A stretch of DNA of 64,000 nt from Chamaecrista fasciculata (GCA_003254925.1 QANZ01015110.1:18334-82333); one strand, 5' to 3'. Shown: positions 21,757 through 34,250, counted from the stretch's first letter. Translations and numbers: made by a program. The notes: generated from the sequence alone by a model not told the origin.

Positions 21757-24700
21757 CTGTGTTGTGTTATGTAATTTCAAAAATTTAACATGCCTATCTG
21801 TGTCAATGTCTGTACTTCATAGATCAAGAGTAGTTGAATTAAAATGTTGATCATCATTGAGAAAACCATAGGTAGAATGGTGAATTTCATAATTTGTCCA
21901 TTAGCCTTATCTTGCTAAACTGGCAAGAAAACATATTGCAGTTGAAACTTAGAAACAGAGAAGCCAAAATTAAATAAAATTATAAGGTAGTATGGTACAA
22001 TTAATGTTAAAACTACAATTGTCTTCCAAATTATTCCCAGTTTCATGGAAAAAATCTATCCAACGCATTCAAGAAAGTTGACAAGCCATCAAATGAAACA
22101 AGTAGAAAATGCATTGACGATTGATATAAGATGTAATAGACATATATACTAACCAGTGTTCTCTTCATCATCTCCTTTTGGTTCTTGTGAATCACTTGTT
22201 CCTTCTACAATATCTAAATGCATTTTAAGGTCCTCAAAACCTTCAAGAATATCTGGTGAGACATCAACATCATTATTGGAATCTGGATCTGAGTTCTCTG
22301 TCTCCGGAGGGAGATCTAGTTCGCCAACTTCAAGCCTTGTTTCAATCTCTAATAATGCACCGCCAGAATATTCAATGTCAACTTCAAAGGCCCATACCTC
22401 ACTCATTTCCATAGGAAGAACCCTCATTCCAATGATACAGGGTGGAAGGCTCCCAGTCTGGATGCCTGTACAGATGATTTCACCTACATAACTGGGAGTT
22501 CTCATACCAGCCAATGTTCGCTGAGACCAAATAGAAAAACTAACATTACCTCACAACAACCATTAAAAAACAAATGAAGCACTTTTCACATGCAATAAAA
22601 AATAACAGCAATCCTCCACATTCTTTTTGAGTTGAGCTTGATAAACACAACTTGGTTTGGTACCTAGCAACTTAAGTTTTTGAAACAACAAGCATTGCAT
22701 AAAATATCAAGCGTGGTTGCCACTTGCTAAAGATAAAATATCCTTTAATGATGCTTCCAGTAAGTATAACTGTATGAGCAACTAATATCAATTTGAAACC
22801 ATCTTCCTTGAGTATAAATGAACAGAGTAATTCAAACTCACACATAACTGAATATCATTTAGGAAAAATATCAGACCTGAATCCTTGCTTGCATGGATCT
22901 CTTCAGCTGAGCATTACTTTTGGCATCAAAAAAGAATCGGGAAATCAACAAATTCCAACACAATGTCCCCTCATCTATAGCGAGCTTCTCATTCAAATCA
23001 ACATCAGAACTATTAGAAATAAGACCCTGGCTTCCTGAATGAGATAAGGTTGGTGATAACGGCGGAGTGTTTTCTTCCACAGAATGCTTAAGATGCCGTG
23101 TTGTTAAAGCAGTCTTCATAAAACTAGTAGCCAAAACTGCATCTTGACTAGAACGAAGCTTCTCCATGTTCTTTCTATCTTCACGGCTTGGCAATGAAGT
23201 CCAAGTTGATTTACCATCCAAACCAACTCTGGAAGACTTTTTTGCAATCTTTTTCAGAAATTGATGAACCTTCGAGGAAGAACCATCAGGCTTACTAGCC
23301 CTATTTGTCACCTCAACAGTAGATCCTACAGTTGGTTTCAGAAAAGTATGATACTCAGTATTTAAAGAGTCCAGATAACTGAGGAATTCTTCATGAATCT
23401 GAGCAAACCATTTGACTTTTTCTTTTTGATCACATGAAGCCAAACGGAGGGCCTTACACCATGCTTCTTTATCCCAGGAAGTCTCAAGATATATGTAAAG
23501 GGATTTTCTTCCATTGTATATTGCAGAGGTCTTGCTTTCCAATTTAATTGGGAACCTTTTTGCCCTATAAGATCCATACCAGTCAAATAAGAGCTTAAAG
23601 CACCTATCCTCTATAAAAGTACAAGAGAAAAAATGAGAAGTATCGTGTTGTTATCACTGAACCCATGACACCTATAATCAGATCTATGAGAAGCAAACTA
23701 ATTAACTAACAAGCATGCAATTGCAGACACAAAGGAAATGTCATATCTAAAATTTAATTAAACACCACAAAGAGTTTCAAAAATGACCTAACTTTAACAA
23801 GCATTAACTTTCAAAAATAAACCATTTGATGAATAAAAAATGGTATCCACAACATTAATCCTTTTGAAAGGAATAAATCTCCCCAAAGTATATAAGAAAA
23901 CTTCTAAGTCTACAATAAATGCATTTTCGATTTTAGACCAGGTTTTCTGCTTATTAAAATTTTTCCCAAGGTTGTTAGTAGTACAAGTATTAGAAATTCT
24001 ATATTAGCCTAGCAGTAGCTCCAACATCCATTTAACAGCAAACAGTTAGTCTGAGCACTAACAAAATAAAACAACTTCTCACTTGTTCAAAGCTAGTTTA
24101 CATTCACAATAACACCATTAATTTTTCCTCTAGTCTTCACATTTTAGATGAACTTAGGATCTCAAAAAAGACATGGGGGGATTTAAGAAAGGGCAAAACT
24201 TACATCAAGTTCCCTATATCCTTGCTATCAAGTTATCCAATCAATATTTGTCACGTGGCAAAAATTTTATATATGACCAATCATGAAGAAAGAGAATATT
24301 AAACACCACTTTTTGCATGACCAGTCATTGAAGAGAGAGAATGTAATCAAGACTTGTGATTGGTGGAACTTGATAGCAAGGATATACGGAACTTGATATA
24401 AGTTTTATCCTTTAAGAAAATAAAAAATATATTTTTTAAATACATAACTAATGACGTCCCTCAAGGCCCAATGTAGAAAGTAGAATTGCATCTCATCAAG
24501 GGAAACCTTGTATCCATACCCCAAAAAGAAAAAGTCAAAAGCTAGTCATATGATGTCACCGTGGATTCAAATTATTAAATAACGCCCAATAAAAGAGGCT
24601 TCCAGATCAAATACCATTTTTTTGAAGATAGGTTTGTTGCAGAAACAGCTTCTACTGTGCAGCCCTTCAGCTGTACAGTTGTCTGTGCACCATCAGAATC

Positions 24701-25634
24701 TGTCAGAATAAGTACTTGGTCTTTAATTTTTCCATACTTTTTAACAGGAAGAACCTCGAAGATTTCTTTTTTTCTTCTTTTCTCTTTTGTTGGTTTTTCA
24801 GGCGAGGCTTCTGGAATTTTGTCAGATTCTAGAACCCAAATCACACCCTGACAACGTCAATGATATGAGTTAGAAAGACGTGTGGAAGCATATATCACAA
24901 GCAAAAACAAGGATCAGGAAGAAGTAAAATCAGTATAACCAACACTTAGTTAGAATGGTTAAGAAAACAGTGAGTAAAGAATCAGCATCCCTGAAACTTA
25001 TTTAAAACAGAAATGGAAGCTAGAAAAATGCACAATGTTCCACATAATATGTACAAATGCTACATTATTGGGCAAAGAAACCTAACTAATCTAGGCTCTT
25101 ACTAGTTGAACTGGCGAAGACTTATGATCATAGACATCATCACACAAGGCCATTATATTAGCAAAATACAGGAATAAATCATTCTGTCACAGAATCCCTA
25201 AGGCATCAAGATTCAAGCAGTTCCCTGCACATTTTGGTCCGCCAAATGGCTACAGAAGCATACAAAACAAGACTACCCAATACATCATATTCAAATTCTT
25301 AGCATTACAAGTAGACCCCAATACACCCCATATGAAGGCACAACCAATTTTATCAATCCCTTTCTTTTCAATTTCTGAGCAATTCCTACAGACAAGCATA
25401 AGGCAACCAAAAAGCTCAAAGAATCACCTGTTTATTCTCCGCAAAAATCAACGATTGTTGGGGATCAAGCTCTACAGTACTCGAATGGGGTTTCGATGCT
25501 ATTTTGGCTTCGTCTCGTTTGCTCTTTGTGCCTAACCATTTTACGATCAAGAAAGCTCCCAAAGCTTCCGCAGCGACGACCGCAACAACCCCAAGAACGA
25601 ATCCAAAGAGAATCAAAGCAAGATTCCAAACCAT
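18983..25634 (-). CDS. TEX2-like protein with PH-like and SMP lipid-transfer domains
   Basis: SMP proteins move lipids between membranes at ER contact sites; this is the plant TEX2-like (formerly DUF2404) branch. Exons in transcript order: 25428-25634, 24615-24847, 22877-23603, 22154-22520, 20464-20561, 19940-20134 and 18983-19558. All phases agree, giving 800 aa. An N-terminal membrane helix spans about residues 3-33 (LALILFGFVLGVVAVVAAEA). A PH-like region covers about 70-230 (VLPVKKYGKIKDQVLILTD, YIYLETSWDKEAWCKALRLA). The SMP domain spans about 357-645 (GTLCWNLLISRFFFDAKSN, PSYVGEIICTGIQTGSLPP, LWYGFTSMPDIDFNLESSVG). An acidic low-complexity insert at about 465-515 splits it. The tail is Ser-rich, then a charged predicted coiled coil (about 755-796). 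The start is the first ATG before the membrane helix. It converges on the alpha-galactosidase gene. Confidence 0.92.
21263..21824. mobile_element. TIR repeat with internal TATATG array, in SMP gene intron 4
   Basis: It begins TATGAAGCACGGACACTCC and ends with the inverse TGTCAATGTCTGTACTTCATA. Inside are GGACACTGTCGGCTGGACA and an uninterrupted hexanucleotide array at about 21681-21756. Pieces of the same repeat occur at about 26652-26962 and 44988-45103, so it is a dispersed family. Confidence 0.55.
21681..21756. repeat. (TATATG)n microsatellite
   Basis: About 12 to 13 perfect hexamer copies. The ORFs through it (VYVYVY, ICICIC) are artefacts of the repeat. Confidence 0.95.
24191..24410. 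mobile_element. MULE-type MITE in SMP gene intron 2
   Basis: The 220-bp palindromic element has ends GGGCAAAACTTACATCAAG and CTTGATATAAGTTTTATCC, with inner TCCTTGCTATCAAGTT matching AACTTGATAGCAAGGA. It is flanked by a perfect 9-bp duplication TTTAAGAAA at 24182-24190 and 24411-24419. Confidence 0.85.
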
Positions 25635-25795
25635 TTCACAAATGCTATGATTCTAAGTAAGTACCCCCAAATTCGAGAACCAAGAAGAAGAAACACTATT
25701 ATACTGAACGAGTGAGTCAGTAAGAGCAAGAAAGGAGAAAAAGGAAACTTCCGAATTCGAATCTTTCTTTCTTTGTTTTTGTTTATGGTGGTAGC

Positions 25796-25798
<3 letters not shown>

Positions 25799-25834
<36 letters not shown>
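25799..25834. repeat. (GT)n microsatellite in the 5' leader or promoter of the SMP gene
   Basis: A 36-bp GT run about 165 bp upstream of the start codon (CA on the coding strand). The translated VCVCVC and HTHTHT ORFs are artefacts. Confidence 0.9.
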
Positions 25835-25836
<2 letters not shown>

Positions 25837-25954
25837 CTTTATCTGTTGAAGCACACAACGACGCCCACACAGAGAGACGAAAGAGCAAGGAAAGAAAACC
25901 GCGTCGTGGCCTTGTGGGGTCTTGGATTTTCTTTTCCCAATTGTTTGAATTTTA

Positions 25955-26228
25955 GTTTTGCGAAAACTAACAATTTGATCCCTAAAAGATTACTTAGCTA
26001 ACAACTTCGTCCCTCAAAGATTAAAATACACATTTAGTCCCGGAAAGATCGAAATGGTATACTTTTTAGTCCCTGAAAGATTAAAACAGTATACTATTTA
26101 GTCAATATAAAGGATTAATTAGTAAACTGTTTTGATCTTACAATGACTAAATTATACATTTTAATCTTTCAGGAATTGAGTTGTCAACTCGATAATCTTT
26201 CGAAGATCAAATTGTTAGTTTACTCTTT
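25955..26228. mobile_element. MITE of the TTAGTCCTTGAAAGATT family upstream of the SMP gene
   Basis: Left AACTAACAATTTGATCCCTA and right AAGATCAAATTGTTAGTTTA are inverse over about 20 bp. Inner phrases TTTAGTCCCGGAAAGATC and TAGTCCCTGAAAGATTAAAA repeat in the same style. It lies about 320 bp upstream of the start codon, so it may form part of the promoter. Confidence 0.65.
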
Positions 26229-26229
26229 A

Positions 26230-28165
26230 ATTTTTTTTATAGAACATTTACTATTCAGTCCCTCAATTTTCACACTTCCAATTATCTGGTCCTTAAATAA
26301 TGAAAATATAATATTTAGTTTCTAATTAATTACAAATATCAACTATTTAGTCTTTAGAGCCCTTTTGCTATTACCTAAAAGGGTGACGTGAGTCACATGA
26401 CTATTAAATACACATGTATCACCACTAAATATTATATATCAATGTTAGGGGTACAAAAATAATGACAACAATGAGTATATGTCTCATACTCTCATTCTTC
26501 GTCACTTTCCTACTTTTTTTGTCGAAACTTTCCCTAATTTTGGATGTCCTAACAATTAGGATTTTCAAGAATATTGTCACAACTAATTAAGGTTCATCTT
26601 CTAGTCTTATCTTCTTTTTCCAAATATAATGTGCAAATATGGAAACAAATATGAAGTATGGACATTTTATTTTGAGGACATGTCACTGTGTCGAATACGA
26701 ATAACACCCATAAGACACATTTATAAATTTTAGAATACAAAATTAATTTTTTTTATGACTTTAATGTGACAAATAATAGAAAAAATGACACATATGACAT
26801 ATATTATGAATAGATATTGTAATTTTTAAATTTTTTATTAAAATTTATGAATTTATAATTATTTATGTATATATATAAATATATGTCGTATTGTGCCATA
26901 TAATTTTAAGAATTTATTGTGTCGATGTGTTTGTGACTTTGTTTCAATATCCATGCTTTATAAGAAAAAATGACCATAATGAGTTTCAGTCTAAGTCTCA
27001 CTATTCTTGCTAATACGAAGCTTTTGGAAATAGTAATATTTTAGTTTAGATTTATGTTTGTCTTTTTAGTTAATAACATTTTAAAAAGTCACCAACAATT
27101 AATATTCATGTCATTATATTAGTTATGAATAACATCTAAGAGACTAGTGAAAATTCAAGTACTTCATCATTCTAATTTTCATCAACTAAATTGTGGATCT
27201 CGTAAAATTAAGGGACCAAATAGTATATTTTCTCCTTTTTTTTTCTTTTAAATGTTTGTGTGCCATGTGTGAAACGTACATTGGGAAACGTAACATTTTC
27301 CTTTGGACAGACTCTAACAGCATACCATATAAGCTTAACGGTCAACCAGTAATTTTGTTTATTTTTTAAAAAAATAAATTCTTTTATCTTTTTTTTTTTA
27401 AAAAAAAAATATGGATTTCCATTGAAGTTAAACTAATGTTCAAGCCTTTGTTCAACATCCATTGTACTAATTAATAAAATAATAATTGGCAAAGTAACGT
27501 TACCTAACTGAGATTCTCAAAGATCTAAGCTTCTTTTTCCCAAATTCAACGATCAGTCTCAATTCTCACGTTTGAATATTTGATTTTTCTGACCAAAAAA
27601 AAAATGTTTGATTTTAAATTATTCTAAACAAAAATGACATAAAAAGAGCTTTTTTGTTGTCTAATACTTGGAGTTTTTTTTAGTTTATTATTTATGTATG
27701 GATTTTAACTTTTATCATGTCAAATACTTGTCTGGATGATCATGGGAGGATGCAAATCTGAAGAGAAAATTAACCAAATGATATTTGTTGCCACAATATT
27801 AATCACCCTTTTCGTTTCTCCTATTTTTTTTCAAAAAGAAGGAAAATATTATAAAAGAATTTAATTTTTGACATGTAAGTCATAATATTATCATCTATAA
27901 ATAAAATCATGATGTTAGTTTTTAGGCTATTTTACACTCATAAGAGAATCTATTGAGTCCATAAATGATCTATTATGAATGATGAAGACATGAAAAGTCA
28001 CATAATTTCTTATCTCCTTTATAAATAGGGTTTTCTTTCTCCTCTTAGAAGACACTAATTTTGTTCCCTCTCTCTATATATTTGTATATTTTGATGGAGA
28101 CTCTAAACTTATATGTAAATATCAGCATTAGATGCAATACAAATTTAACCCCCCACCACCAGGTT
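26230..28165. other. Intergenic repeat-rich stretch, no gene seen
   Basis: Contains a partial copy (about 26652-26962) of the family described at 21263-21824 (GTATGGACATTTTATTTTGA, GTGTCGATGTGTTTGTGAC, CCATGCTTTATAAG). No coding exons recognised. Confidence 0.45.
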
Positions 28166-28171
28166 TTCATA

Positions 28172-29609
28172 GTCGTAGGTAGTGAAATTTTGGTTCCATA
28201 TTATTTGCTCAGTTTACAATTTGGTCTCATAACTTTTTTTGTTCCATTTTTGGTCCTATAACTTTGAAAAAGATTTCACCATTAATCCTATAGTGAATTC
28301 TGTCCAACGTCTACCGTTAAATTTGACGTGGTAGGCTGAATGGACGGCTGACGTGGCAAACTTGAATGAAGTGCACTAAAAATGTGCATGTTTGGTCCCA
28401 TATCATTTGCTGAGGTCTTAATATGGTCCCATTTGGAATAGTTATTTTTGGTATACTGGATGTAATGGATGTGAATGAATGGATTTCAATTTTAATGGAT
28501 ATGTTTTATGTTGGATTGTTTGATTGTATATGATTGAAATGATCCCATATCATGTGGGAATAGTGGGAAGTACATACCAAGGGAAGTTTATGAGAAAGAA
28601 AAGCCATCAGATGCAAAAAAGTAACAAGGTCTTCTAAAATAGTACAATTTAGGGATGGCAATTTGGGTGAGTATTTAGGATACCCGTCCGAATCCACTTG
28701 TAAAAAATATCCGATATTCGTCGAATACCGGATATCGGATAGGATACGGATAGTGAAAAAAAAAAATCAACTATCTGGTATCCGTCCGAAATGAACGGAT
28801 AGTTAGGGTACCCGGTATCCGATACCCTATAATATAAATATTTTATTATATTTTATACATTGTTTATTATATTTTTAATTAATTTATTTTAATTAATGGA
28901 TATTGGGTATCGGATATCCAATATATCCAATTTTTTAATTAGCATATCCTATCCTATATCTATTATTTTCGGGTATTTCGGATATTTAGGGTATCCGTCG
29001 GATACCGAATAGGATATGGATACTATAATGGTTTTACGGATACGGATAGTGAAAAAATTTAGGGTATCCTATCCGTTGCATCCCTAGTACAATTTATGAG
29101 CATAGCAAAAGCAATCATAAAATTAGTTTGTAACAATCATTACTCGTTATCTTCAAGATATATTATTTTTACATGATTAATAATATCAATAACTCTTCTT
29201 TATCTTCTACCTACCAATTCATCATTGTAGAAATCATATATGAGACTAATGTCTCAAACTTCTAACTTCACGATTAAAAAAAAATCATACTATGCACTTC
29301 TCACTATTCCCCCGTGATATGGAAAAAATTTTAAATTTCATCAGAAAGATATTGGACCAAATTTGCAAACTAATACAAACATATAGGACCAAAAGTACAC
29401 TTTTTTAGTCCACTTCATCCAAGTTTGCCACGTCAACCGCCTAGTCAGCTTGTCGCATCAGATTTAACGACAAACGTTGGATAAAATTCACTATGGTACT
29501 AACGATGGAAGCTTTTGCAAAGTTATTGAACCAAAAGTGTAACAAATAAAGTTATGGGACCCAATTGAGACCTAAGCAAAATTTTTGGGACCAAAAGTGC
29601 ACTTTTGCC
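28172..29609. mobile_element. Long-arm MULE-like element carrying a nested hAT MITE
   Basis: The left arm (about 28180-28410) and right arm (about 29370-29609) are inverse copies sharing GACGTGGCAAACTTG, GTGAATTCTGTCCAACG and TTTGGTCCTATAACTTTG. The right end reads GGGACCAAAAGTGCACTTTTGCC. The left terminus is decayed and no target duplication was found. Terminal words match the Pack-MULE at 1-832. The interior has no recognisable captured exon; it holds the hAT MITE at 28650-29086. Confidence 0.65.
28650..29086. mobile_element. hAT-type MITE with 8-bp target duplication
   Basis: The ends are TAGGGATGGCAATTTGGG and CCGTTGCATCCCTA. It is flanked by perfect GTACAATT at 28642-28649 and 29087-29094. 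The 8-bp duplication and TAGGG...CCCTA ends are hAT features. The interior is built from words such as GGATATCGGATAGGATA and their inverses, giving high self-complementarity. Confidence 0.88.
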
Positions 29610-30014
29610 AAACAGATAATATAAATCAATAATAAGGAAAAAGTAGTGCAATGATGAGTTGGCGAGTATGTGGCACAGTGCATTACTCGTTTTAACTTTT
29701 ATTTATAGTGTCTAGTAAGATATATGCGAAAAATTGTATTGTATTGATAATCAATCATTATTTTATAGGTGGCAAGTTGTTTAACTAGAAAAATATTTCC
29801 TTTATATTTCCTTTTAATATTATTTTTAATTTTTCCAATTTAATTAATATATATGGTTATTGAATGCAATGAAAATGCAGAAGCTTAAGAGAATTTTGCA
29901 GTAATGAGTGTCGTCTGAAACAAATCCAGTGTGACAGCAAGAGTGAGAATAAGGAATTGATCGCTTGGCTTTTAATTGTGATGATTGTGAAGCAAACTTC
30001 AGCTCCTTAGCAAC

Positions 30015-30041
30015 ATCTATCTATCTATCTATCTATCTATA
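30015..30041. repeat. (CTAT)n microsatellite
   Basis: About 6.5 tetranucleotide copies. Confidence 0.9.
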
Positions 30042-30259
30042 TGTTTACAATTATGTGTTTGGCTATTGTTGACTATTCAATTTCTTGTTCGGAATGCCGC
30101 AATTTTATTTAGAATTTTGAGCCCAATCAAATTGTTAATGTTGATTAATTAAGACATTTTTTTCTTTAATTTAAATCATGACGAGATTTTATATATTTTG
30201 ATTATTAGTATGTTATATTAGGTCATCTATTTTACCTTGAGCTGTAATTTTACTACGAT

Positions 30260-31020
30260 TTGTCTCAACTATTTTTTGTGGAATTTTGCAACCCCAAGAT
30301 CCGATTCGAGAACTGGAGCCTGAACATACAAAACATAAATAGCACCAAGGAAAACCATGCTCTAATCTTATTCAATGGACGCTTTCAATTTTTTAAATTA
30401 ATGTTCATAGTTTTACATGTTGTAAAAATCATGAATTTCTTTTATTTCAGTGGGCGATTTCGATTTGTATAGATTCAAATGTTTAGAGAAAAACCTTGGT
30501 CTTATCTTTGTTAATGGACGCTATCCATTTTTTAAAATGGAACTGATATGTTTTATCATTTGTGAATATAACAATTTTCTTTTATTTCGAAGGACAGTTT
30601 TGATTTTTAATGGATGCACTTATGTGTTTTATGTTTTAGCTATTGAGAAATTTATTCCAATAGTGATTTTATGTATTTCAATGGTAGTTTTATTTTTCTC
30701 AATGGGCAATATCATTTTTTGAAATAATTTATTGTTATTTTATGTTTTAAATATTAAAAAAGTTATATTTTTTAAATATTAATTGATGATTTTTGTTTCT
30801 TAAAAAAGCCCTTATTTTTGTTATGTTTTAGCTATCAAGAAAATTGTATTTTTCTTTTATTTCAATGTTTGTCTTATTATTTATAATGGGTGAAAACTAT
30901 TTTTGAAAGTGTTGTTCATTATTTTATATTTTATATATTGAGATAACCGTGGTTTCTTTTTTTAATTTCAATGGACAACTACAGTTTAAAGAATGCACGT
31001 AATGTGCACTCAACTGACAT
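30260..31020 (+). repeat. Diverged tandem repeat block, orientation 1
   Basis: A unit recurs several times. Its core is ATTTCAATGGACG-like, followed by a T-rich run and then TATGTTTTAGCTATTGAGAAA-like sequence (examples near 30365, 30440, 30510, 30590, 30670, 30840 and 30940). Spacing varies from about 70 to 150 bp. An inverted relative lies at 32200-32560. Confidence 0.5.
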
Positions 31021-31134
31021 TATTATTACCTAATGAAAAAAAGAAAACAATTATTTTACTTAATGACTAGAAAAATAAAGTAGTGTCTTTTACAACAACT
31101 AGTATCATTCATTAAAAGAACATAATAAAAAATT

Positions 31135-32177
31135 GGGTAAATTCAATTTTGGTATTTTGTCATTTGGTCATATTCTCCTTTGGTACCATGCGGTTCAGAA
31201 TGTGGCATTCGAGTGGCATGTGTTATTCTCCGTTAACACTTTGGTAACTTGAGCTTTATTTATGTTAGTCAACTAACGGAACTTAACATGTGACTTGGGG
31301 GGATAAAAGGGTGGATGAGGCTGTCTCATAATTTAAACCAACTTTGGAGGGATAAAAGACAATTTTGATGGAGGAAAAAGAGTTTGAAATAGCAAAGGCA
31401 CATAGAAATATCTAAATCTCTTCAAAACAATGCTTTAAAACATTAAATTTTAGAAACTAAATAGAATTTCTTCATAAAATTTATATCGTTGGATTTGGTT
31501 CAACGAGTAGGTTCTAGATATGTAATTCATTTTGTTTCAAAATTTTATCTCTATCAATTATTATTTCTCACTCGAAAGTGTTCTATTACAATGTCAGAAT
31601 AAGAAGTTAAATGAAATTTTCAACTTCCTTTGCTCCCTAAATTTTGCCACAGGCTTATAAAAATATTTAGATCTCAATCATAACAATTAAAACTTTAAAC
31701 TATCATATTTGACAATTTCTAAAAATTCTAAACAAAACACTCCTAATATTAGCCTAAGGCTAGCCTAAAAATTTATCTAAAACATTAAGGACAGCTAAGA
31801 CTACTTAATCCTTCCAAACCTACACTCTAAAATTTTAGGATCTCGCACTAGACATGACGAATGTTGGGGTGAGTAGAGGATTTAAAGAGAAATGAGAAGT
31901 GGAGAAAAGAACAAGATGTTTAGGTTTTCAACAAACCAATTTGGGACAAATTTGTTGATATAAGGCTGAAAAATGTACATGTGCAAGTCACGTGCCAAGT
32001 TTAGTTAGTTGGCTAATGAAAATAAAACTAAAGATACAAAAGTGTTAATGGAGAATAACACAGAGCATTTGAATGCCAGTTTTTGAATCACATGGTACCA
32101 AAGTGTTAACAAAGAGTAACACATAACACTCGAATGTCACTTTTTGAATCATAGGGGTACCAAAGTATAAATTACCC
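31135..32177. mobile_element. MULE-type element, 1.04 kb, with perfect 9-bp target duplication
   Basis: The ends GGGTAAATTCAATTTTGGTA and TACCAAAGTATAAATTACCC are inverse. Subterminal arms share GGTACCATGCGGTTCAGAAT and its imperfect inverse, and GTTATTCTCCGTTAACAC with GTGTTAATGGAGAATAAC. The target duplication is TAAAAAATT at 31126-31134 and 32178-32186. No convincing captured exon was seen. The element at 57419-57774 has related ends. Confidence 0.82.
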
Positions 32178-32199
32178 TAAAAAATTTACTTTGCAACTA

Positions 32200-32560
32200 C
32201 TTAAAAGAAATAACGTGTGCCTATTACTAAAAGTCATTATTGCCTATTAAAATATAAAAAAAATCAAAGAAAAAGATCATCACAATTTTTGCAATGGCTA
32301 AAACGTAAAACCATGTGTACCTTCTTGAAAAACTAATATTAGACATAGAAAAGTGAAAAATCCACAGTTTTCTCGAAGGGTGGAACATAAAATAACGAGC
32401 ACATTCTTCGAAAACTAACACCACCCATTGAAAGAAAAAGCCAGAATTACTCAATAAATAAAATTTGAAACAATAAGTACCATTCTTGAAAACCATAACA
32501 TCTATTGAAAAAAAAATTAAACCATGGTTTACTAACTTAATGAGCAATGTAACTCTCTCA
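32200..32560 (-). repeat. Diverged tandem repeat block, orientation 2
   Basis: On the minus strand it shows the same unit as 30260-31020: TTTCTTTCAATGGGTGGTG, TATTTTATGTTCC and GTTTTACGTTTTAGCCATTG. With the other block it forms a large imperfect inverted pair around the MULE at 31135-32177. Confidence 0.45.
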
Positions 32561-32586
32561 CATATTAATTACTAGGGACTTGCCGT

Positions 32587-33167
32587 TAGGGGTGTTCACG
32601 AGCTGGGTTGGGTTGGGTTTAGGGCAGGTTGGTTCGGGCTCATTAATTTATTTGGCGGGTTGGGTTGGGTTGGGCTAAAGAAAATAATTGAGTCAACTCA
32701 AACCAACCCAAACCAAACAATGGCGGGTTGGTTTGGGTTGGGTTGGCGGGTTGGCCCATACTAGTTTTTTTTATTTTTTATATATTTATTTTATAAAAAA
32801 TTTGGTCTCTCTTAAATTTTTTTCTTTAATTTGGTCCTTCACAATTTGTTTTTTATGGACTAAATTGAGAATAAAAATTTATTAATTGACCAAATTGTAA
32901 AAATAATATTATTTGTGATATTAAAACAGAATTTTAACTAAATAAAAATTAATTTTATTTTTTATTTAATATTTTTGCGGGCCGGCGGGTTGGTTTGGGT
33001 TGAGCGGGCTCAAAATCTTGAAACCCGCAGCCCAACCCAAACCACAACGGGCTCAACTTTTTGAACCCAAACCAGCCCGCCAGCCCAACCCAAACCAACC
33101 CAAAAACTAGTGGGTTGGGTTGGTTTTAGCGGGTTGGCGGGTTAGCCCAACCCAATGAACACTCCTA
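32587..33167. mobile_element. hAT-type MITE with GGGTTGGGTTGG-rich interior
   Basis: The ends TAGGGGTGTTCACGAGC and CCAATGAACACTCCTA are inverse. It is flanked by a perfect 8-bp duplication CTTGCCGT at 32579-32586 and 33168-33175. Subterminal regions are runs of GGTTGGGTTT/GGCGGGTTGG words on the left and AACCCAACCC on the right, able to form a long hairpin. The interior is AT-rich with no coding. Confidence 0.9.
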
Positions 33168-33179
33168 CTTGCCGTGCCT

Positions 33180-34250
33180 ATTAGGGCACGCCAATATGCA
33201 TATAATGTTTGAATTGATTTAAAGTTAAAGATTATATAAAGTTTTTATATTGATAAATGAGTAAGTTTGGGACCAATTTGAAATTTCCTGATACATTTGG
33301 GACTAATTAAAAATTCTGACTTAATGAGAATTAACATGGGTATTTTTTTTACATAAGAATAAGTGTGGGCTAGCTAGAGAAAAGTGAGTGATTTTTTTTT
33401 TAATTTTTTAATTCAATAATTTTGGTTAACCATAAAGGAGTAGAGCTATACTATATAGTATAGATATAGATTAATATTTTATTCTAAAATAAAAATATCT
33501 ATATGTATTTATTAATAATTTTTCACTCTATCTTGAAAATTATAACGTATATTTAAGGATAATATGAAAAGAACTAGTGAGAATTTGAAACATTGTTTAA
33601 CTTATTTGATCCGTATTCTCCAAATATCTCAATCACCTAATCACTTAACTAATTTAGTTATCGAAGGTTCTTGCTTTCTTCAGTCTCTCAATGTCTATAT
33701 ATTGTTTCTTAGTTCATAAATTATGTACGCATCAAAGATTCAAGAATAACAGACAAGAATTAAATCTTCTAATATCCAAATTTTCTTCGTTGGACAACAG
33801 TCTCATTATTACTCAATTAACTCCAATTACTTTGTCTTATTTAATAATTTATGTGAAATACTATATTAATACTTTATATCATTTGAAATAATAACTTTTA
33901 AATGAGAAAAAGTTATATAATATAATATAAGGTAAGATGATTGGTAGATTATAACTTTTTTTCTGAAATTAATTTAGATAAACTAATAAATTAGATATTG
34001 GAGTTTTTTTTAGCAAATATTAAAAATAAATAACAAAAAAAAGTGTAAATGAAATTAAAAATTATTTAACACCTTGCCCAAAAATAACTAAATTATTGTT
34101 GTGGACTCTAGTGGGTGTGTAAGGTCACCTACATGTCGGTCAGTTACCCCAACTCATGACAACTTCTTGTCGCTCACGAATACAAAATAGTAAAGAAAAA
34201 AAAAAAGTCAAGTTTATCTTTTACAATTTTGTTATTGAAATTTTAAATTA
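33180..34250. other. Intergenic, no gene seen
   Basis: AT-rich; no exon-like ORF or complete element recognised. Confidence 0.4.

Noticed and set aside
21540..21850. ORFs of VYVYVY and ICICIC repeats
   Set aside because: They are translations of the TATATG microsatellite inside an intron of the SMP gene.
25613..26001. ORFs with HTHTHT and VCVCVC runs
   Set aside because: They read through the GT microsatellite in the 5' leader of the SMP gene.
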